From Solenopsis invicta (Eukaryota; Arthropoda; Insecta; Hymenoptera; Formicidae), in contig NC_052669.1 of assembly GCF_016802725.1 (NCBI RefSeq), positions 20,613,770 to 20,677,769 on the forward strand: a DNA stretch of 64,000 bases, written 5' to 3'. How positions within the stretch are numbered: position 1 is the first letter of the stretch; every line of letters starts with the position of its first letter. The notes under the pieces were generated by a model. It made no database searches. It was given only the letters and a program-made list of their open reading frames with translations, and was not told where the DNA came from. The position numbers were made by a program, and so were the translations under genes. Positions 13,411 to 26,570 of this stretch are shown here, piece by piece.

Positions 13411-16400
13411 GGGACAATGAGCCTACGTGCTTTCTACGAAGATTCCTAATTTTACGCGCTTAGGTAGCCGCCGTTACTTCAAAAGTCATTTTCGACTTTC
13501 GACAATATTCCAGCCAACGAGTTGTTACAAGTAATATAACTGTGTGCATGGGTGTATTTAGTTAATTCTATTTTAGATAACTTTTATGAAATTAAATGCA
13601 GTATTATTTTAAATATAAAATTGAAAATTAGAGTTAACTGTAGAACAAATAAATGCGTTAACCCCGACATGTGAGACATTTTGAAATGGAGACACGTCCA
13701 ACTTAATTGCAAAAGCATGATGATAATAAATGATCAAGAATCAAGATTTATTAATGCATATACTCCGGCTTCAATCAAAAATATGACTATATTAAATAAA
13801 ATTTGTCTCTCTGGTCGCGCTGCAAAAATCAATTTAGAATTATGGAAAATATACTTTATTCAAAGACCATTATACTTGTTACTTTTTGCTCAAACAAGAC
13901 TGACATTTCCAAGAATACGTATGTAAAGAAATTATCTCTCGAACCATGAATTGAGGAAAGGAAAAAGAAATCCAATATATACATACGTAACAGTCTTAAA
14001 AATAAATTTTTAAGTAGGTGTAACTGTTTAATTTCCTATTTACACGACAAAATAAGATAGCCGTATTTTCCATACACCAAAAACAATAATTTTACAATAA
14101 ATCTTTTTTTACAGAATATTTCACTTAAAATGCCAAGAGTACTGCTGCTTTAGAAAACGTTCAGCGTTTACAAAGCTTTGTACTACATTAAAATCATATA
14201 CTGCACGCGGACTTTTCTCATAAAATTGATCCCGGTAGAAAATCGCGGTAGTCGTAGGATATGTACAACATTAAATACATATCGTATAAAGACGAATTTC
14301 GGTTTACATGATTATATATTATATAAAACAATTTTGCCTTAGAACATTTTACAATGCTACATGGTAATTTTTAATTAAACAGTTTATAAAATGTCTTTTG
14401 CATACTTCAAAAATTCCCATCGTTACTCATAATATTTGACAGGTTGCCAAGTTGACCCAAGCTTATCGCGCATGTTGAAATTTTGCCGCGAATTTCGCGG
14501 TAAAATATAACGAAAAATTCTCTCCGTGCGCTTCAACCTGATTAATTCGTGTAATTGTTGTGAATTCGAGTTGCCAACAAAGCGCGTATTAGATAATAAA
14601 GAAGTAATTACCCTTTATTATCGTCGAGTTTTCTCGCAGCAAAAAAAAAAAAAAAAAAATTGGCGCAATCAAATACGAGCGGCCTTCACCTTTGTCTTCC
14701 CAAGTTAAACTTTAGAGTCGTGTTCAGCCAATTAACTCGGATGTAAGCTACATAGTAGAAAGCTTACACCATCTAACGTAGTTGTGCAAAAGACTGGAAG
14801 GAGCGTACCTTGCGTTGCCCAAACTTCTAGTTACATTCAGAATCACAAGACAGGAAACGTTTCTGTATTCAAATAGCGTCTTACGGTTTATCCACGGAAA
14901 AGTTATCGCGAGATGTACGCGCGCGCGCAGCTTGAAAAGAGTTTATCGAAAGTCGAAGCAATTTAGAAGGCCGATACACAGGTCGCAACCGATACAGATA
15001 AATCTTATTCCTCTCTGGTCGCCTGCCCTTCCCGTCGAACTTTCTCCCGGGTGATTAATTTAACCGTGTATCGGATTAAACTTTCGCCGCGCACCGTTTT
15101 ATTATCGTTTCGCGGAGAGAGAACCAAATAGATAAAATCGGGGCTATATTGTCTGTACATCCGCATTTTCTGATAAATACAATAATTCGCATTACAACCT
15201 CCGTATTATCCTCCAATTTGGTGATATGGAGGCAGATAGGGAGCGCTCTGCGATATCGCAGGCAGTATATACAGAGAGTGTCGCGAAATTTAATGGCTGA
15301 ATTGTTCACGTTTTACAGAGGTAATGCGAAGAATATACTGCAATAAAGATTCCGTAATGCTTTAATATGCAGCCGCAGCAAGAACGAAAATTAATATTTC
15401 CTTTAAAAATATCGACTTCCCTCATCAGTGTAAATTTGACAAACGTTGGAAAATTGAATTCGATACTACGAATTTCGTGCCGATATCTTGTTTAATATCA
15501 GCGAATGAAACATTGATCCTTCCAATCAGTTCCTGTCACGTATTGACTCTCGCTCGATATAATTTCTCTTGCGTAATTTTCCCAGCTAGTAAAATTTAGC
15601 TACGTAAGAAGGCCAAACAATTTTTACCCTCGGATTTTCAGAGCTAGCTCGCATCAGATTTGCATTCACGGAAATATAATCGGTGTTTTGAGAAAGAAAA
15701 TAAGAAATGAATCATTTTCATCTCTCAAGTTGAGTTTTTCTAAAAGCTTCGTTTACACGTTCCAAAATCTTTTTCCTATGGTGCGTATACTCGTAGAATA
15801 ATTTGGCGCGTCTCGGCCATAAAATTTTGAGGCGCTCTGTACAGGCAACGCAGGCAAATGTATGATAATCTTCTCCTAGACAAAGTTTTCCTTTCTTTTT
15901 CCAAACTGCTATCCATCCTGTTTACGCGTTTTACGAATAAATTGCCGCGCTCAGATTAATCTTTATCCGAGCGCGGAGACTTTATCGGGGGTTGAGTGGA
16001 TTTACCAAGACTCGATGGTTAAATAACGATTCTCTGAAAGTTGAACATTCGCGAATGCTCTGTGATGTTGATATATTGATTTCTAATTACGCGGCTTCAT
16101 TCCTACCGTTTACCACCTCTTGACGAATGCTGCAAATTAAACCGCGAGCATTGATAATCGCAACAGAATCGTCCTTTGTCCAAAAGTCTCGTTCTACTCC
16201 ATTAAATCGTTACGGGAAACCTCTACACGTTTTAAATCCTTGTAACTTAGATTAAATCGGAGATCATTCAAACCACAATTACGTCGATTTATTTTCCTCA
16301 GAGAGGTAGGTAAAATTTGAATTGATTTGTCAACAAAAGTATGAGTTATCCGCTTCTTTTAACCTTCATATTTTATTTTCCAAATATCTTCACTCGATTC

Positions 16401-18318
16401 TCGGAAAGAGCAATTCTTTTTACTTTCAAGTAAAATCAATATTGCCGTTAAAAAAATTTTGATCAAGTCTCGAATTATATAAATAGAAAAGATGTAGCAT
16501 CCGAAAAGTAGGTAATAAGATATATACATCGTAGAAGCAGTTATGGAAATAGAGAAAGTTTTCCTTTCTTCTAATGGGTTATCCATCTTATTTAAACGTA
16601 AATTGCTGCAATTCTTATCGAGATAGATAAGATAAATAAATTTAGATTGCTCAAGAGGAAATTTGCACGCTATACGGACTTCCTTCCAAGTCGATAAACA
16701 ATATCGTGAGTTTGTCGTAAAATTTAAATATTCGAATATCCTGCAATGTTGATATCAATTTTCTTCTTGGCGATTTTCATAGTCTTTGTTGGTCGGCTAC
16801 CCGTAGGATCCCCGTCGCAAATTAAACATTAACAATCGCAACGACAAACAGCGCGCTGCTTCTCTCTCCCAAGATTCTCGCTTTAATCTTCGCTGTTTAG
16901 AATCTCATTACTTTGTTCCCTGCTCTGCGTTGCGTCCAACCGACCAACCAATTTAAGCAACCGATTATCTTTCAGCGCGTGTACAATCTCTTTCATGTAA
17001 AGGAGCGCGATCTCATTCGTGGCACTGTTATGGTTGCGTAATAACGGCGTGGATTTCCTTCGACAACATTGCGGTTTTCGCCGCTTACAATCTCGATGCT
17101 TCCAATTCCAGTAAGCACACTGTTATTCCAAGACGCATTCTCTTTTATAAACGGGCGACGAGCACAAAGAAGAAAACAAATTCTATTACGAGCGGTATTA
17201 AGGAAATTGCATTCCAATCAGAAACGCAAGAGAGACTGAAGATGCCAATGACGATGGCCCGAGCGCCTGAGCGCCCGAGCGGTTTCTGGACATAGCCGCT
17301 TTTAAAAACGAATCTCTCTCTACGAGGTGGACAGAAACGACCGCGGGAATAATTGAATATTTCACGTTTAATCGTCATTTTACCGAAAATGCTATTAAAC
17401 GGCCCGCGTGATATGAGAGAAGAGAGATAATTCGATAACTATCGGGATAATTTAATTTTGTCATTTGCAGAACTTTAACGAAAGCTGCAATCGAAGATGT
17501 GTCCGAATGAATAACGAAACACTCGAGGGCTTTACGAGGCTGTTACCGACGCATAAGCGCGCGAATGTACCCTTTTAGCTCGTTCACTTTGTTGTTTCCC
17601 TCTACACATTTTATCTGCCGTACTAAAAAGCGCCGGAATAACAATACTCGTCCGGCCGAACGTAATGTAATTTTTCTTTTTACGCAGTACAGTTCCGCTT
17701 TACACTGCGCGCTTCATGTTAATTAGAGAATTGTGACTGCAAAGCACGACTTGCTGCTTGTCGCTTGAATTATGTTTTATATACAGTGCCTGCGCTCCGC
17801 GATAAATATGTAAAGAACTTGCGCCGCCGCCTCTCTCCCCTGCTTGTGTATCGACGATGTAGATACACAAACCTATCAAACTACGTAGAAATGTAAAGTT
17901 ATGATTATCAACAACATGGTGAAGCGCACTCTAATTCGTCGCACCCTATAAATTTAAACACGCGCTGCGCTAATATTTACCAATCATACGATGCAAAATA
18001 AACTAGATCGCCCTCTATTGCCTTTCACTTGCTCATAATCTACCCGAGAGCTTTAATTTTTCACGATAACTGGATACACTTGATAACGATGATATTAATG
18101 AAATTGAACAAATTAAACTCTTCTACATCGTTTCACCTAAATTATTTCAAACATGTATTTTTTTTCCAATTTACCGTTTGCTTCAGTAAAATCAATTTAA
18201 TTCATAAAATGGAAATGAAAAGTGAAAGCCGTTGTACTACATTGTAACAGAAATATTCCCAAAGTTTTGTATACCTTCCTTGTATCATATCGATCTTGTT
18301 TGGTTCGTTTCCCGCATG
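13411..18318. other. Long non-coding stretch without recognisable genes
   Basis: About 4.9 kb of mixed and AT-rich sequence. I see a 19-bp poly-A run (14641-14659) and scattered short frames with no domain. No exon with convincing splice sites, no RNA gene and no inverted-repeat element was found. Confidence 0.45.
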
Positions 18319-18654
18319 CATTTAATACATTCGAATTCGAGAGAGAAAGGAGAGAAATAGCCATTACACACTTGATAAAATAGAGTCTCAATAAAAACAC
18401 ATTTATTTTATATCTGTTTAAAAAATATAATAAAGAAAAAATAAAAAGAAAATATACGAAATTGATATAGATATATTTTTCTCGTGTGATTCGGTTCTAC
18501 ATAGAATGTATTTAAAAAAGAATAATAGTTATTCTTTAATATATTTTTTAAACAGATAAATAAGACAAGGTAAATCTATTTTTTAAAAATTATTCTATTA
18601 AAAACATAAAAATATTCTCTTTTTCTCTCTCGAATTCGAAAGTATCAAACGCAT
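18319..18654. mobile_element. Fold-back (MITE-like) element, about 120-bp arms
   Basis: The two ends are inverted copies: the left reads GCATTTAATACATTCGAATT, and the reverse complement of the right reads GCGTTTGATACTTTCGAATT. Both continue into CGAGAGAGAAA. Pairing resumes inside with TCTGTTTAAAAAATATA at about 18413 against its complement at about 18541-18557. The element is AT-rich inside and encodes nothing. Confidence 0.75.
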
Positions 18655-20480
18655 TACGTCATATCTGAAAAATGCAGAGAACGATAATCTCGAATTTATA
18701 AAAGTTTAATATAAAATATTTAAATTCCTCGCATTAGCTTGATATGTATCAATTTTAAATGTGTGATATGGGATTAAGATATTTCTGATTTTATGCATTT
18801 AAAAAAATGCAAATGTGCGGATTCCGTGTTATAAAACTCAAGATAATAACGATCTGGTTTCCTACATTTTGTTTAGAACATTTTCACATAATACAATTAA
18901 AAATAAAAGTTCTCTATCGTGTTATTTTCATTTCATTAAAAAAGAAAAAAAAATTGCTCAAACAATCGATTAATTCGTAATAAGTTAATAACGTATACTC
19001 AAAACAGATGTTGAGTTAATCGAACAAATTATGTTGCAATAAATTTCATTCGAAGCGATTATATTGATAATCGTCGCAAACTCGTAGAAATTATGCACGT
19101 AATTTGCTTTGTCCAATCAACCTAATGCATTTTTTCTTTAGCCAAGTACAGCAGCACAAACATTCCATTAACGCTTTACTTTCGCTTTCCCATTTTTCAT
19201 TTGGTTATAATAAACGAGTGCAACGATTCCCAGAGAGCACACAGCATCTAATATTTACGTCATTCCTCATTTAAAAGAATCACCGCTCGTTCGCTCTTAT
19301 CATATGCTCGTAAATTTCTGAGAAAAGATCGGTCTCGCCGCAAATCGCTATCCTCCCGGCGCGCTCCAATTTTCTAGGATGGTCGTCGGGAATGAAAAGA
19401 CCTCGTCAGAAGAGAAGAAGCCAAGTGGTTACCAACAAGACGGCAAAGCACTCGAGAATTCTGTGAGGCTAATACCCAAGCCTGCAACTATGCAGATACG
19501 TGTCAACCAATCTCCTTAACGTCTTGGGTCTCTCGTGCACACTTAAAAAACGTCTATCATTCACCCGAATACGATTCGCGACTTTATCTTGAACTTTTAT
19601 AAATTGACAATACCAAAAAGTATTTATTTTTTTTTTCTTCTTTAGAACTTAACGATTTAGTAACTCGGCAACAATATTTCATTGGTGCAGAGTCGACGAC
19701 CCTTAGAGGCAAATGTAATCGCAATTTTAAAGAAACTTTATTAAAATAAAATTTAAATCTATTTAAGCTTGACTTGAATCCTTCATTTTCATTATTATAC
19801 TGTTACTACTGGACAATTTATAAAGATAATAATATTCGCAATTTAAAGTTCCGGATAAGGATAGTATTTCTCAGAGCATACACGAATTAATTATGTAACA
19901 AAATTCCATACATTTTTCGTTTATTATTTCGAAACGAAATTAGACGGAATCATGTGATATTAGTGAGGAGATTATCCCGCCCGTGTATATTTGAATCTTT
20001 TATATCACAACATGTCAATCACTGTTAGCGTAAGATAATTTATTCCAAAGTTGGTATCAATTTGCCCGCGTTTTGCTTTATCAAAATATAATACAGAAAG
20101 TTTAACTTGAATAATAAATGGCTCTACTGTTGCTCGACATTAAAATATAAATCGATGAGATAGAAACCACGCGAGACAAAAATTTTATATTCTCTGATCA
20201 CAGCTGCGAGAAAGTTTTGAATAAATTTATATAACTTGCACGATAAATAGCTTATTTCTTCTGTCGCTTCTTCTTATCTAGCGTGCCGCTTCAAAGAAAA
20301 AAAGGGGGGAAAACGCATTGCTTCTGGGATATGTCGCGAAACAAAGAAGTCCCCTCGGTGCTACGGACATTCGATAACGATATTTTTCGAAATTTGATAA
20401 CATTAAATAATTCTATCGGCAACCCCGTGCAATTTTTCTCATGTGCCGCGTGGGAAAAATTTGCCACGTAGGGAACGGTT
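18655..20480. other. AT-rich non-coding stretch
   Basis: No gene, RNA or repeat recognised beyond short A/T runs. Confidence 0.5.
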
Positions 20481-21710
20481 ACGACAGTCCGTTTACGGCG
20501 AACGAGGGGAAACTTGGCGCTCGCGCCATTGTATCACAAAAGCCTGAATTCTAAAGTGGTAGTCTAAAGAGAGAGTCGCGTGTATCTTTGTTTATTACCA
20601 TCATCCGTCACGGGAAATGAATTCACCGTGGACGTTCCACATTCTAATTCGTTAGTCGCATCGCGTAGATACGTACACGAAGGTGCAAATCCGTATGACG
20701 CATATTCGTCAGCATGAGGAGGAGCGTCTTATCGGGGAGAGCAGAAGACCTATACCTCGGCTCGTTTCCAAGTCCCGAAGCACCGAGCGCGTTCAACCGT
20801 AGATCGAACTGCGCAGAAACGACGACGTAAGATCGGCATAAGAAGTCGCAGGGGGGTTGGCGCGATGATAGAAGCGAGGCTAAGAAGAAGCGCCGTCACT
20901 ACGAGGAGCGATAGAGCGTTGGAGGAGAAGAGGGAGGAGGAGGAGGAGGGTGCGATAGGACGCGATAGGAAGAACCCCGGATAGAAAGGACAGGCGGGTG
21001 GCACGGAGAGTGCTGGAGGAGTAGGTTCGGCGTTGAATTATGCTGCGTATGCAAAGTGCCCGAGCTATCTCGGGGGCGATAAGGGAGACACGCGAGTCGC
21101 GCATATCTCGGTGGAAATAAGCAACGACACTTTGCGAAAGGAGGACCGTAACGGTCTCGCGCGTCCGCGCCACGCGGTGTAACAGGACCGCTCCGGATAT
21201 TTGCATAATATTTATGCAACCTCGCAAGCCACCGCCATCGTCGGCCGCCACCGGCCCGGACGGTAGCCGACGGGGCGCCTGCTTCTGTTTCCCGCGAAAG
21301 TTCGCAAGCTGCGAGGCAAAGGGGGAGAAAAAAAAGAAAGAAAAAGTGAAGGGGGAGAGAGAGAAGATCCTTCGCGCGGTATCCGGCAATCCACTCCCGC
21401 TCGCGAATCCACTTCGCACTTCGGGACGGAACTTTGCGGCATGCCGCGAGCGTGAGATACATCAGCTCTGGAATCACGACTTTGTATTTGCGATCGATAC
21501 CAGAGATAAGCGACATGAGGCACGGTGGGATAGGGAGGCGCAAAGGGGTGGGTGGAGGAACAGGAGGAGACAAATGAGCGAGTTGGCAGCGCGCGATGCG
21601 ACGGCGGCGGCGGCGGGCTGGTCGGTGATTCCGAGATTGCGAATTCGAGCTTCGGCATCGAATTCAATTTTGCTGCGTACAACCGCGAGCTGCGCATTAA
21701 CCGAGTAATA
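20481..21710. other. Longest GC/CpG-rich block of the first half
   Basis: CpG-rich with strong purine bias on the plus strand at 20880-21010 and 21310-21370. Several overlapping open frames of 80-224 codons exist on both strands (for example minus 21573-20899 and plus 21214-21708). They are Ser/Pro/Arg/Leu-rich and mutually exclusive, which points to low stop-codon frequency in GC-rich DNA and not to genes. It could be a promoter or enhancer island. Confidence 0.35.
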
Positions 21711-22070
21711 TTCTATAGATTAGCGTGACCGCAATGGGAGTAATTACTCGAACAGTTGGCAATGACTCCGTTCGGCTGTTCAGCGGAATTAAGGCACCGG
21801 CGAGCAATGCGCGATTAATGAAGATTACTATCTATCAGCCAGTCTCCGTCGTCAAGTTACCGTAATACGCGACACGTACGCCGATAAACAGAAGAAATAT
21901 TTATATAATCTATCTTTCTTTGAGATTTTATGTAAGAAACACAATGTATTTTATTTTGTGTGCTGATACAAATGAGAATATTCTGATAAAAATGCTATCA
22001 TGAAAAACAATCGCAATATTTTACCGCACTGAGAAGAAAAGTTGCTAACTAAAATTTTCAACGCGATTAA
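21711..22070. other. Non-coding stretch
   Basis: Transition from GC-rich to AT-rich sequence; nothing recognised. Confidence 0.5.
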
Positions 22071-22604
22071 GGATTTTTTAAAACATTAAAACAATTATAA
22101 AAAAATTACAAATTGTTTTACGGTGCATTTAAAAGTAATAGAAAAAATTTTGGTGGCGATTTTTTATATGGATACAAAATTATTTCAATAAGAAGTAGAC
22201 ATCTCTTCTAATAAAAATAATTACGTTAATAATAAAATAATAAAAAAATTAAAATTTTTTTAATTTAAATACTTTATATATTCAAGATGATTTATGTAAA
22301 GTTTTATTGTCAAATAAACAAAATTTATTTATTTATTTACAAAATAACTAAACAGACAATCGCAATAAGACTTTGTAGGTACGAATCATCTTGAATATTT
22401 AAGTACTTACACGAAAAAATTGAGATTTTCCTTAATGTTGTAAAAAATAATTCATTTTTTAATATCAAAAAGAGTAAATAAACTATAAAATGTGATTAAA
22501 TAAAAATTATAATCTTTTTCACACAAAAGTACTTTATAGTTTACTTTAGATTAAAGATAATTCCAAAAATTTACTTTGCAAGGGCTGTAATATCCGATAC
22601 ATCT
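22071..22604 (-). mobile_element. 525-bp repeat family, copy 2 (inverted)
   Basis: The reverse complement aligns with 52009-52533 over essentially its full length, including GATGTATCGGA at its start (rc of about 22594-22604). The conserved TTGTAAAAAATAATTCATTT region, the internal hairpin (about 22264-22310 against 22360-22411) and the TTTCAATAAGAAGTAGACAT segment also match. TTAA lies directly at both outer edges (22067-22070 and 22605-22608), a possible target duplication. Confidence 0.75.
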
Positions 22605-24457
22605 TTAAATTTCTTCAATTCAAGTATTACGTATTTAAGTTAAATATACAAATGCTTAAATTAAAATTCAACTTTTTTATATATTTGAATTAAATATACA
22701 AATACTTAAACCGAAAAAATTTAATCAAGTTAACAAAATTTTTTCTTAGTGTTTGTACAAGATTATTTTTGAGAATACGATGAAAAGTACAAATATTTTT
22801 TCCCACACTACACAATATACACTGAAATATAAGTCACTAAGCTTTTCCGACATATCCTTTCATTAACAATCCTTTTTATTTTATTTCACCTGATACAATA
22901 TACGTCGTATATTCGTGTTTGCCAATTTTCCACCGTCTGTTTGGAAATTCGCTGACATATAGGAAAAACAGATTCCTTTTTTTATTCGCTTTACGCTCAG
23001 CTGTTATGCTATTTTATTTTGAAGTCGACATCATATTATTTTTGTGCAAATTTTTAATACAACGATTGACCGTATGCTGTATGCGATATATTTCAAAAAA
23101 AAAAAAAAAAAAAAGATTAGTATGCATCACTATGTCTTAAAATCGTACTGAATCTATATATATATTTTTAATTACTGTAATGTAGTAAAACATAGTCTAT
23201 AATACTGTAACCTGTTTATATCAACTGGGAATGTTTAATAAAGAACGTGCAGTATACATCATTGTAAAAACATTATTGTAACAAGAGCATATGTGTATAT
23301 GTATGTAAAGATAATAATTCAAAATATTCATTCCACGTGGAAAATTTAATCGTTCAACAAATTAATGCAACAATAACCAAACTAATAGGCAAACTTCTAG
23401 GAAATTGTAAAAGTTAAGAAACCAAATTAAGTGGGAGAGAATAAATGGTACTATTAATTTAATATCTGAACTTTTATTTCCAAAGGTGGTCGTTACCGTC
23501 ACATCTGTTATTAAAATCGACACAGAACAGATAGAGATGAAATATATTTTATTAGAAATATAGATATTAGAGAAGAGCCTTCAATAGATGGAATATTATT
23601 GGGAGTGACAGTGAATTTGAAATTTAAATTATTACGAGGGAGAAAAAGCAGAAGGAGGAGTAGAAAGAGATGGGAAAAGAAGAGGGAGGGAAACACATTG
23701 TCTACATTGTCCATTATATCTCCATGAGCTACATAATATGATATATTAGATTTCGGAAAGTTTACTCATTAACGCAGAGCGTCGGAAAACATCGTATTTT
23801 ACGAGATGGTGGAAGAGGTACAGCTGATGGAAACGTAACTACGGGATCTATGTGCCGTGCAAAATATCATGTAATATCAAGCAATGCGGCAGAAATAGTA
23901 TGTGCGTTCGAACGTTTCGTGTTTCTCGCGAGATAATTAAAACCGCCTCACGTATATATGCGTCGCTGCGTGGTAGTAAATTATACCAAGACTAGATCGA
24001 TCTTAATTACCGCGACAACTGGCTATTTTTGCACCGGATCATTACTACCGCATCGTCTTGTGACGCACGCCACAGAAATGTCATTGTCGAAAGATTCGAT
24101 CTGGCTCATAAATTATAATTTATAGAGGACATTTTTAGACGCTTCATCGATCGCGCGGCAAACTTTTCTATTTCTTTATATACAACGCGAAAAGATCCAG
24201 CGCTTGTGAGACAACAGTCCGACAAAGAGAACACGAAATGCGCTATGTTCAGAGCGCGCTAGATGAGAAAGCCCTAGAGTTTTACAATATAACGATCCTG
24301 GACACGCGAATCGTCTTTGTGGAAAAAGACTGTATTAATTTAAAATTACCGCGAAGCAGGTAATTCGCAGAAAATATGTCCAAGGTTATCGAGAAAGCTA
24401 CACGTTCCGCGCGTGTGTCACGCTAGACATGAGACATAGGAGAAAACTACTAAATGC
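22605..24457. other. AT-rich non-coding stretch
   Basis: Holds a short direct repeat (next entry), a poly-A run at 23095-23114 and a purine-rich patch near 23635-23700. No gene recognised. Confidence 0.5.
22640..22710. repeat. Direct repeat, about 21 bp, 50-bp spacing
   Basis: TTAAATATACAAATGCTTAA at 22640 recurs with one change at 22690. Confidence 0.7.
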
Positions 24458-24697
24458 CTAAAATGACGTCACCCGCACGCCCGTCCCGACGTACTCTGAT
24501 GAATTAATACACGAATACACGTCAGGAGGCAAAACTTCCTGGTCTTCCTGTCCCCCGTCGTTGGCATTAAACGGCAAGGTTATCGTCGTCGGATCCTTGA
24601 GCCGCTTAATGCCTATCCACGACACAGTAAGAATTTCGTGCTCGAAGCGAATATTAACATGACTCGACACGATGAGACAGAGAAGCGGAAGCGCCTA
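24458..24697 (-). other. Weak candidate exon (unrecognised protein segment)
   Basis: On the minus strand an acceptor-like TTTCTAG (about 24695-24701) is followed by an open frame that runs to a TAG at 24458-24460. The translation opens with a hydrophobic ALPLLCLIV stretch. It then gives an Asp/Asn/Glu-containing segment (for example LPFNANDGGQEDQEVLPPD) that is less biased than the other short frames here, and ends VRVTSF-stop. The polypyrimidine tract is poor, and a GTACGT donor-like string occurs inside. I recognise no family. It could be a terminal or alternative exon of the minus-strand gene, or chance. Confidence 0.2.
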
Positions 24698-25426
24698 GAA
24701 ACTCGATATGAATCAGATAGCATGAATTCCGCCCTGGCAAGTAGAACGCAATCAACGCGACAAATAAAATTGCATTTGTTAAAATTAATAAACGTTCATC
24801 TGGACGCATTACAGTTTTCAGATACGTGTGATCAAATAAAGTCGAATAATAATAACCCGATGATGACATCAGTCGTTTCCACGCAAAATCCGGGTTTAAT
24901 GAATTTATCGGATATTAGTATTTCATCTATCGAAGTGAGATTCTACTGTTTGTGCAGAAGCGTACAAAAAACAATATTCACTATACCTGCCACGTAGCAG
25001 TAGAAAAAAAGTTTTATTGAAAGCAAAAAGTTTTAATAAATATATATTGTATCTTATCATCTTGTTTAAAATATTTTAATAAATGTTTAGAGTAACGAGC
25101 AAATAAGTAAAGATGTAATTAAAAGGGCATTAAAAGCGCGAGATATATAGAACAAGGGAGTGAGCAGCCATTTTCATTTTATCGAATAACTTTATTAATA
25201 ATCAATATTTTATACTGAGACCTGAACGATTATATTGTCGTTTAACAGATTCTGGACTCAAAGTAGTGAAATATTTATTACTTAGGATGTTGATTTATAA
25301 AAATGTGATACACTGCATGATCGGTGGAAGAAGAAAAGTGGTTGTAACATGGCAAGTTAAAAAAATATATAGTATGTTGTTACAAATTTATATTATTTTT
25401 AATTTTCCATCATTTCGAATTTTTTC
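24698..25426. other. Non-coding stretch
   Basis: A plus-strand frame of 119 codons starting at a GTG at 24638 extends to 24997. Its first ATG is at 24659. It overlaps the minus-strand candidate, has no recognisable domain and no clear splice context. The rest is AT-rich. Confidence 0.4.
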
Positions 25427-25523
25427 CTGCGTTCAGAAACATTGGAGATATCATTTTATCCTTGTTTAACATTAAACAACCAGGATAAAACGATAATAGG
25501 TTCTCTAATTTTTCTGAACACAG
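25427..25523. mobile_element. Short hairpin element, about 97 bp
   Basis: Nearly the whole segment is an inverted repeat. The left end CTGCGTTCAGAAACATT pairs with the right end (reverse complement CTGTGTTCAGAAAAATT), and TTTTATCC...TTGTTTAA pairs across a tiny loop near 25472. It looks like a very short MITE or a remnant. As RNA it would fold into one long stem, so a small-RNA precursor is the alternative. Confidence 0.65.
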
Positions 25524-26119
25524 CCCTCTAGAGTGACAATCGATTTATCGAAGAAATATTTCCGATATGAAAATTGCGCTTAAAAGTCATATTAATAAAA
25601 TTCAATGTGGTTATTCAACTTTGCGTAATTCGAAATGTGTACAGCCAAATAGAGAGTTAAATAACAAGAAAAAACACCCTCAGGTGTACATTCGTGTGAT
25701 AATACGCTCAAGTTCAAAACAACGAAAAAGCATATGTAATTTAGTGCTAAAATGTACTTTGAAAAAGTTATAATGCCTTATAACAACTATCAGCTATTGT
25801 GTATTGGCATATTAGCGCCACTATAAAAAGGGCGGGCTAAACTAAACGGACAATTCTATGAGCAATTGTTAGAATTGTCACCTAATAAAACGTAGATAAA
25901 AGGGATAGCCGTAATGTCCACACAGTAGCCATAATACCTCTTTCTCCTCCATTCCTTTCTTCTAAATTTATGGCATTAATAAAAAAAAAAAAAAAATCCA
26001 GTTGACACCAAAGCTCAGCGAGAATCCACGAGCAGTGATACATATTATGATACCAGTTTTCTTTTCAAAAAAATCATAAATTCATACGAATTAACATTTA
26101 TCTAACGCGCTCGTTAAAG
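25524..26119. other. Non-coding stretch
   Basis: A poly-A run at 25981-25996; otherwise nothing recognised. Confidence 0.5.
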
Positions 26120-26570
26120 GATTAGCGTGAACGAGGCTTTACAACTCGCGGATCGCTGCGCATCGCACCGCGGCGGCGGCGATACGCGACGAATATATAT
26201 ACGAGTACCTTCGGAGCCGCGGACAAGTTGCAGCAGCAAGTGCAACCTGCTGCGCCGGGCTAGATGATTTACTACGACAACCGACCGGTGGTGGCCACGA
26301 CCGGAAGAGAAGCGCGGACCGCGAGAGCATTGCACCTCCCTGGACTCGTACCGCGCTGCGTCGCGCCACGCCGCGATGCGCCACCGCACGTACCAGCCGT
26401 CTCTCGCGTAAGTGTGATACGTACAATAGGAGGAAACGCCGAGGAGCAAATTAGACGTACGTGAGGAAGCTCCCGCGCCCACGGTTAATTAATACGGCGC
26501 TTCGAGCTGTTCCGCCGTCCTTTCGCGCGCCGTACCACCTCTAACGCTGCCGGAGACAGAGACAGAGGAA
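26120..26570. other. GC/CpG-rich block
   Basis: CpG-rich with short CGG and GCA runs (26168-26182, 26227-26255). Frames on both strands overlap and are Arg/Ser/Ala-rich. Confidence 0.35.

Noticed and set aside
20899..21708. Several overlapping open frames of 161-224 codons on both strands
   Set aside because: They are mutually exclusive and Pro/Ser/Arg-rich, matching the local GC and purine bias; no domain, signal or splice context was seen.
24638..24997. 119-codon plus-strand frame with balanced composition
   Set aside because: It begins at GTG, overlaps the minus-strand candidate and has no recognisable domain or splice context. One such frame is expected by chance in 64 kb.
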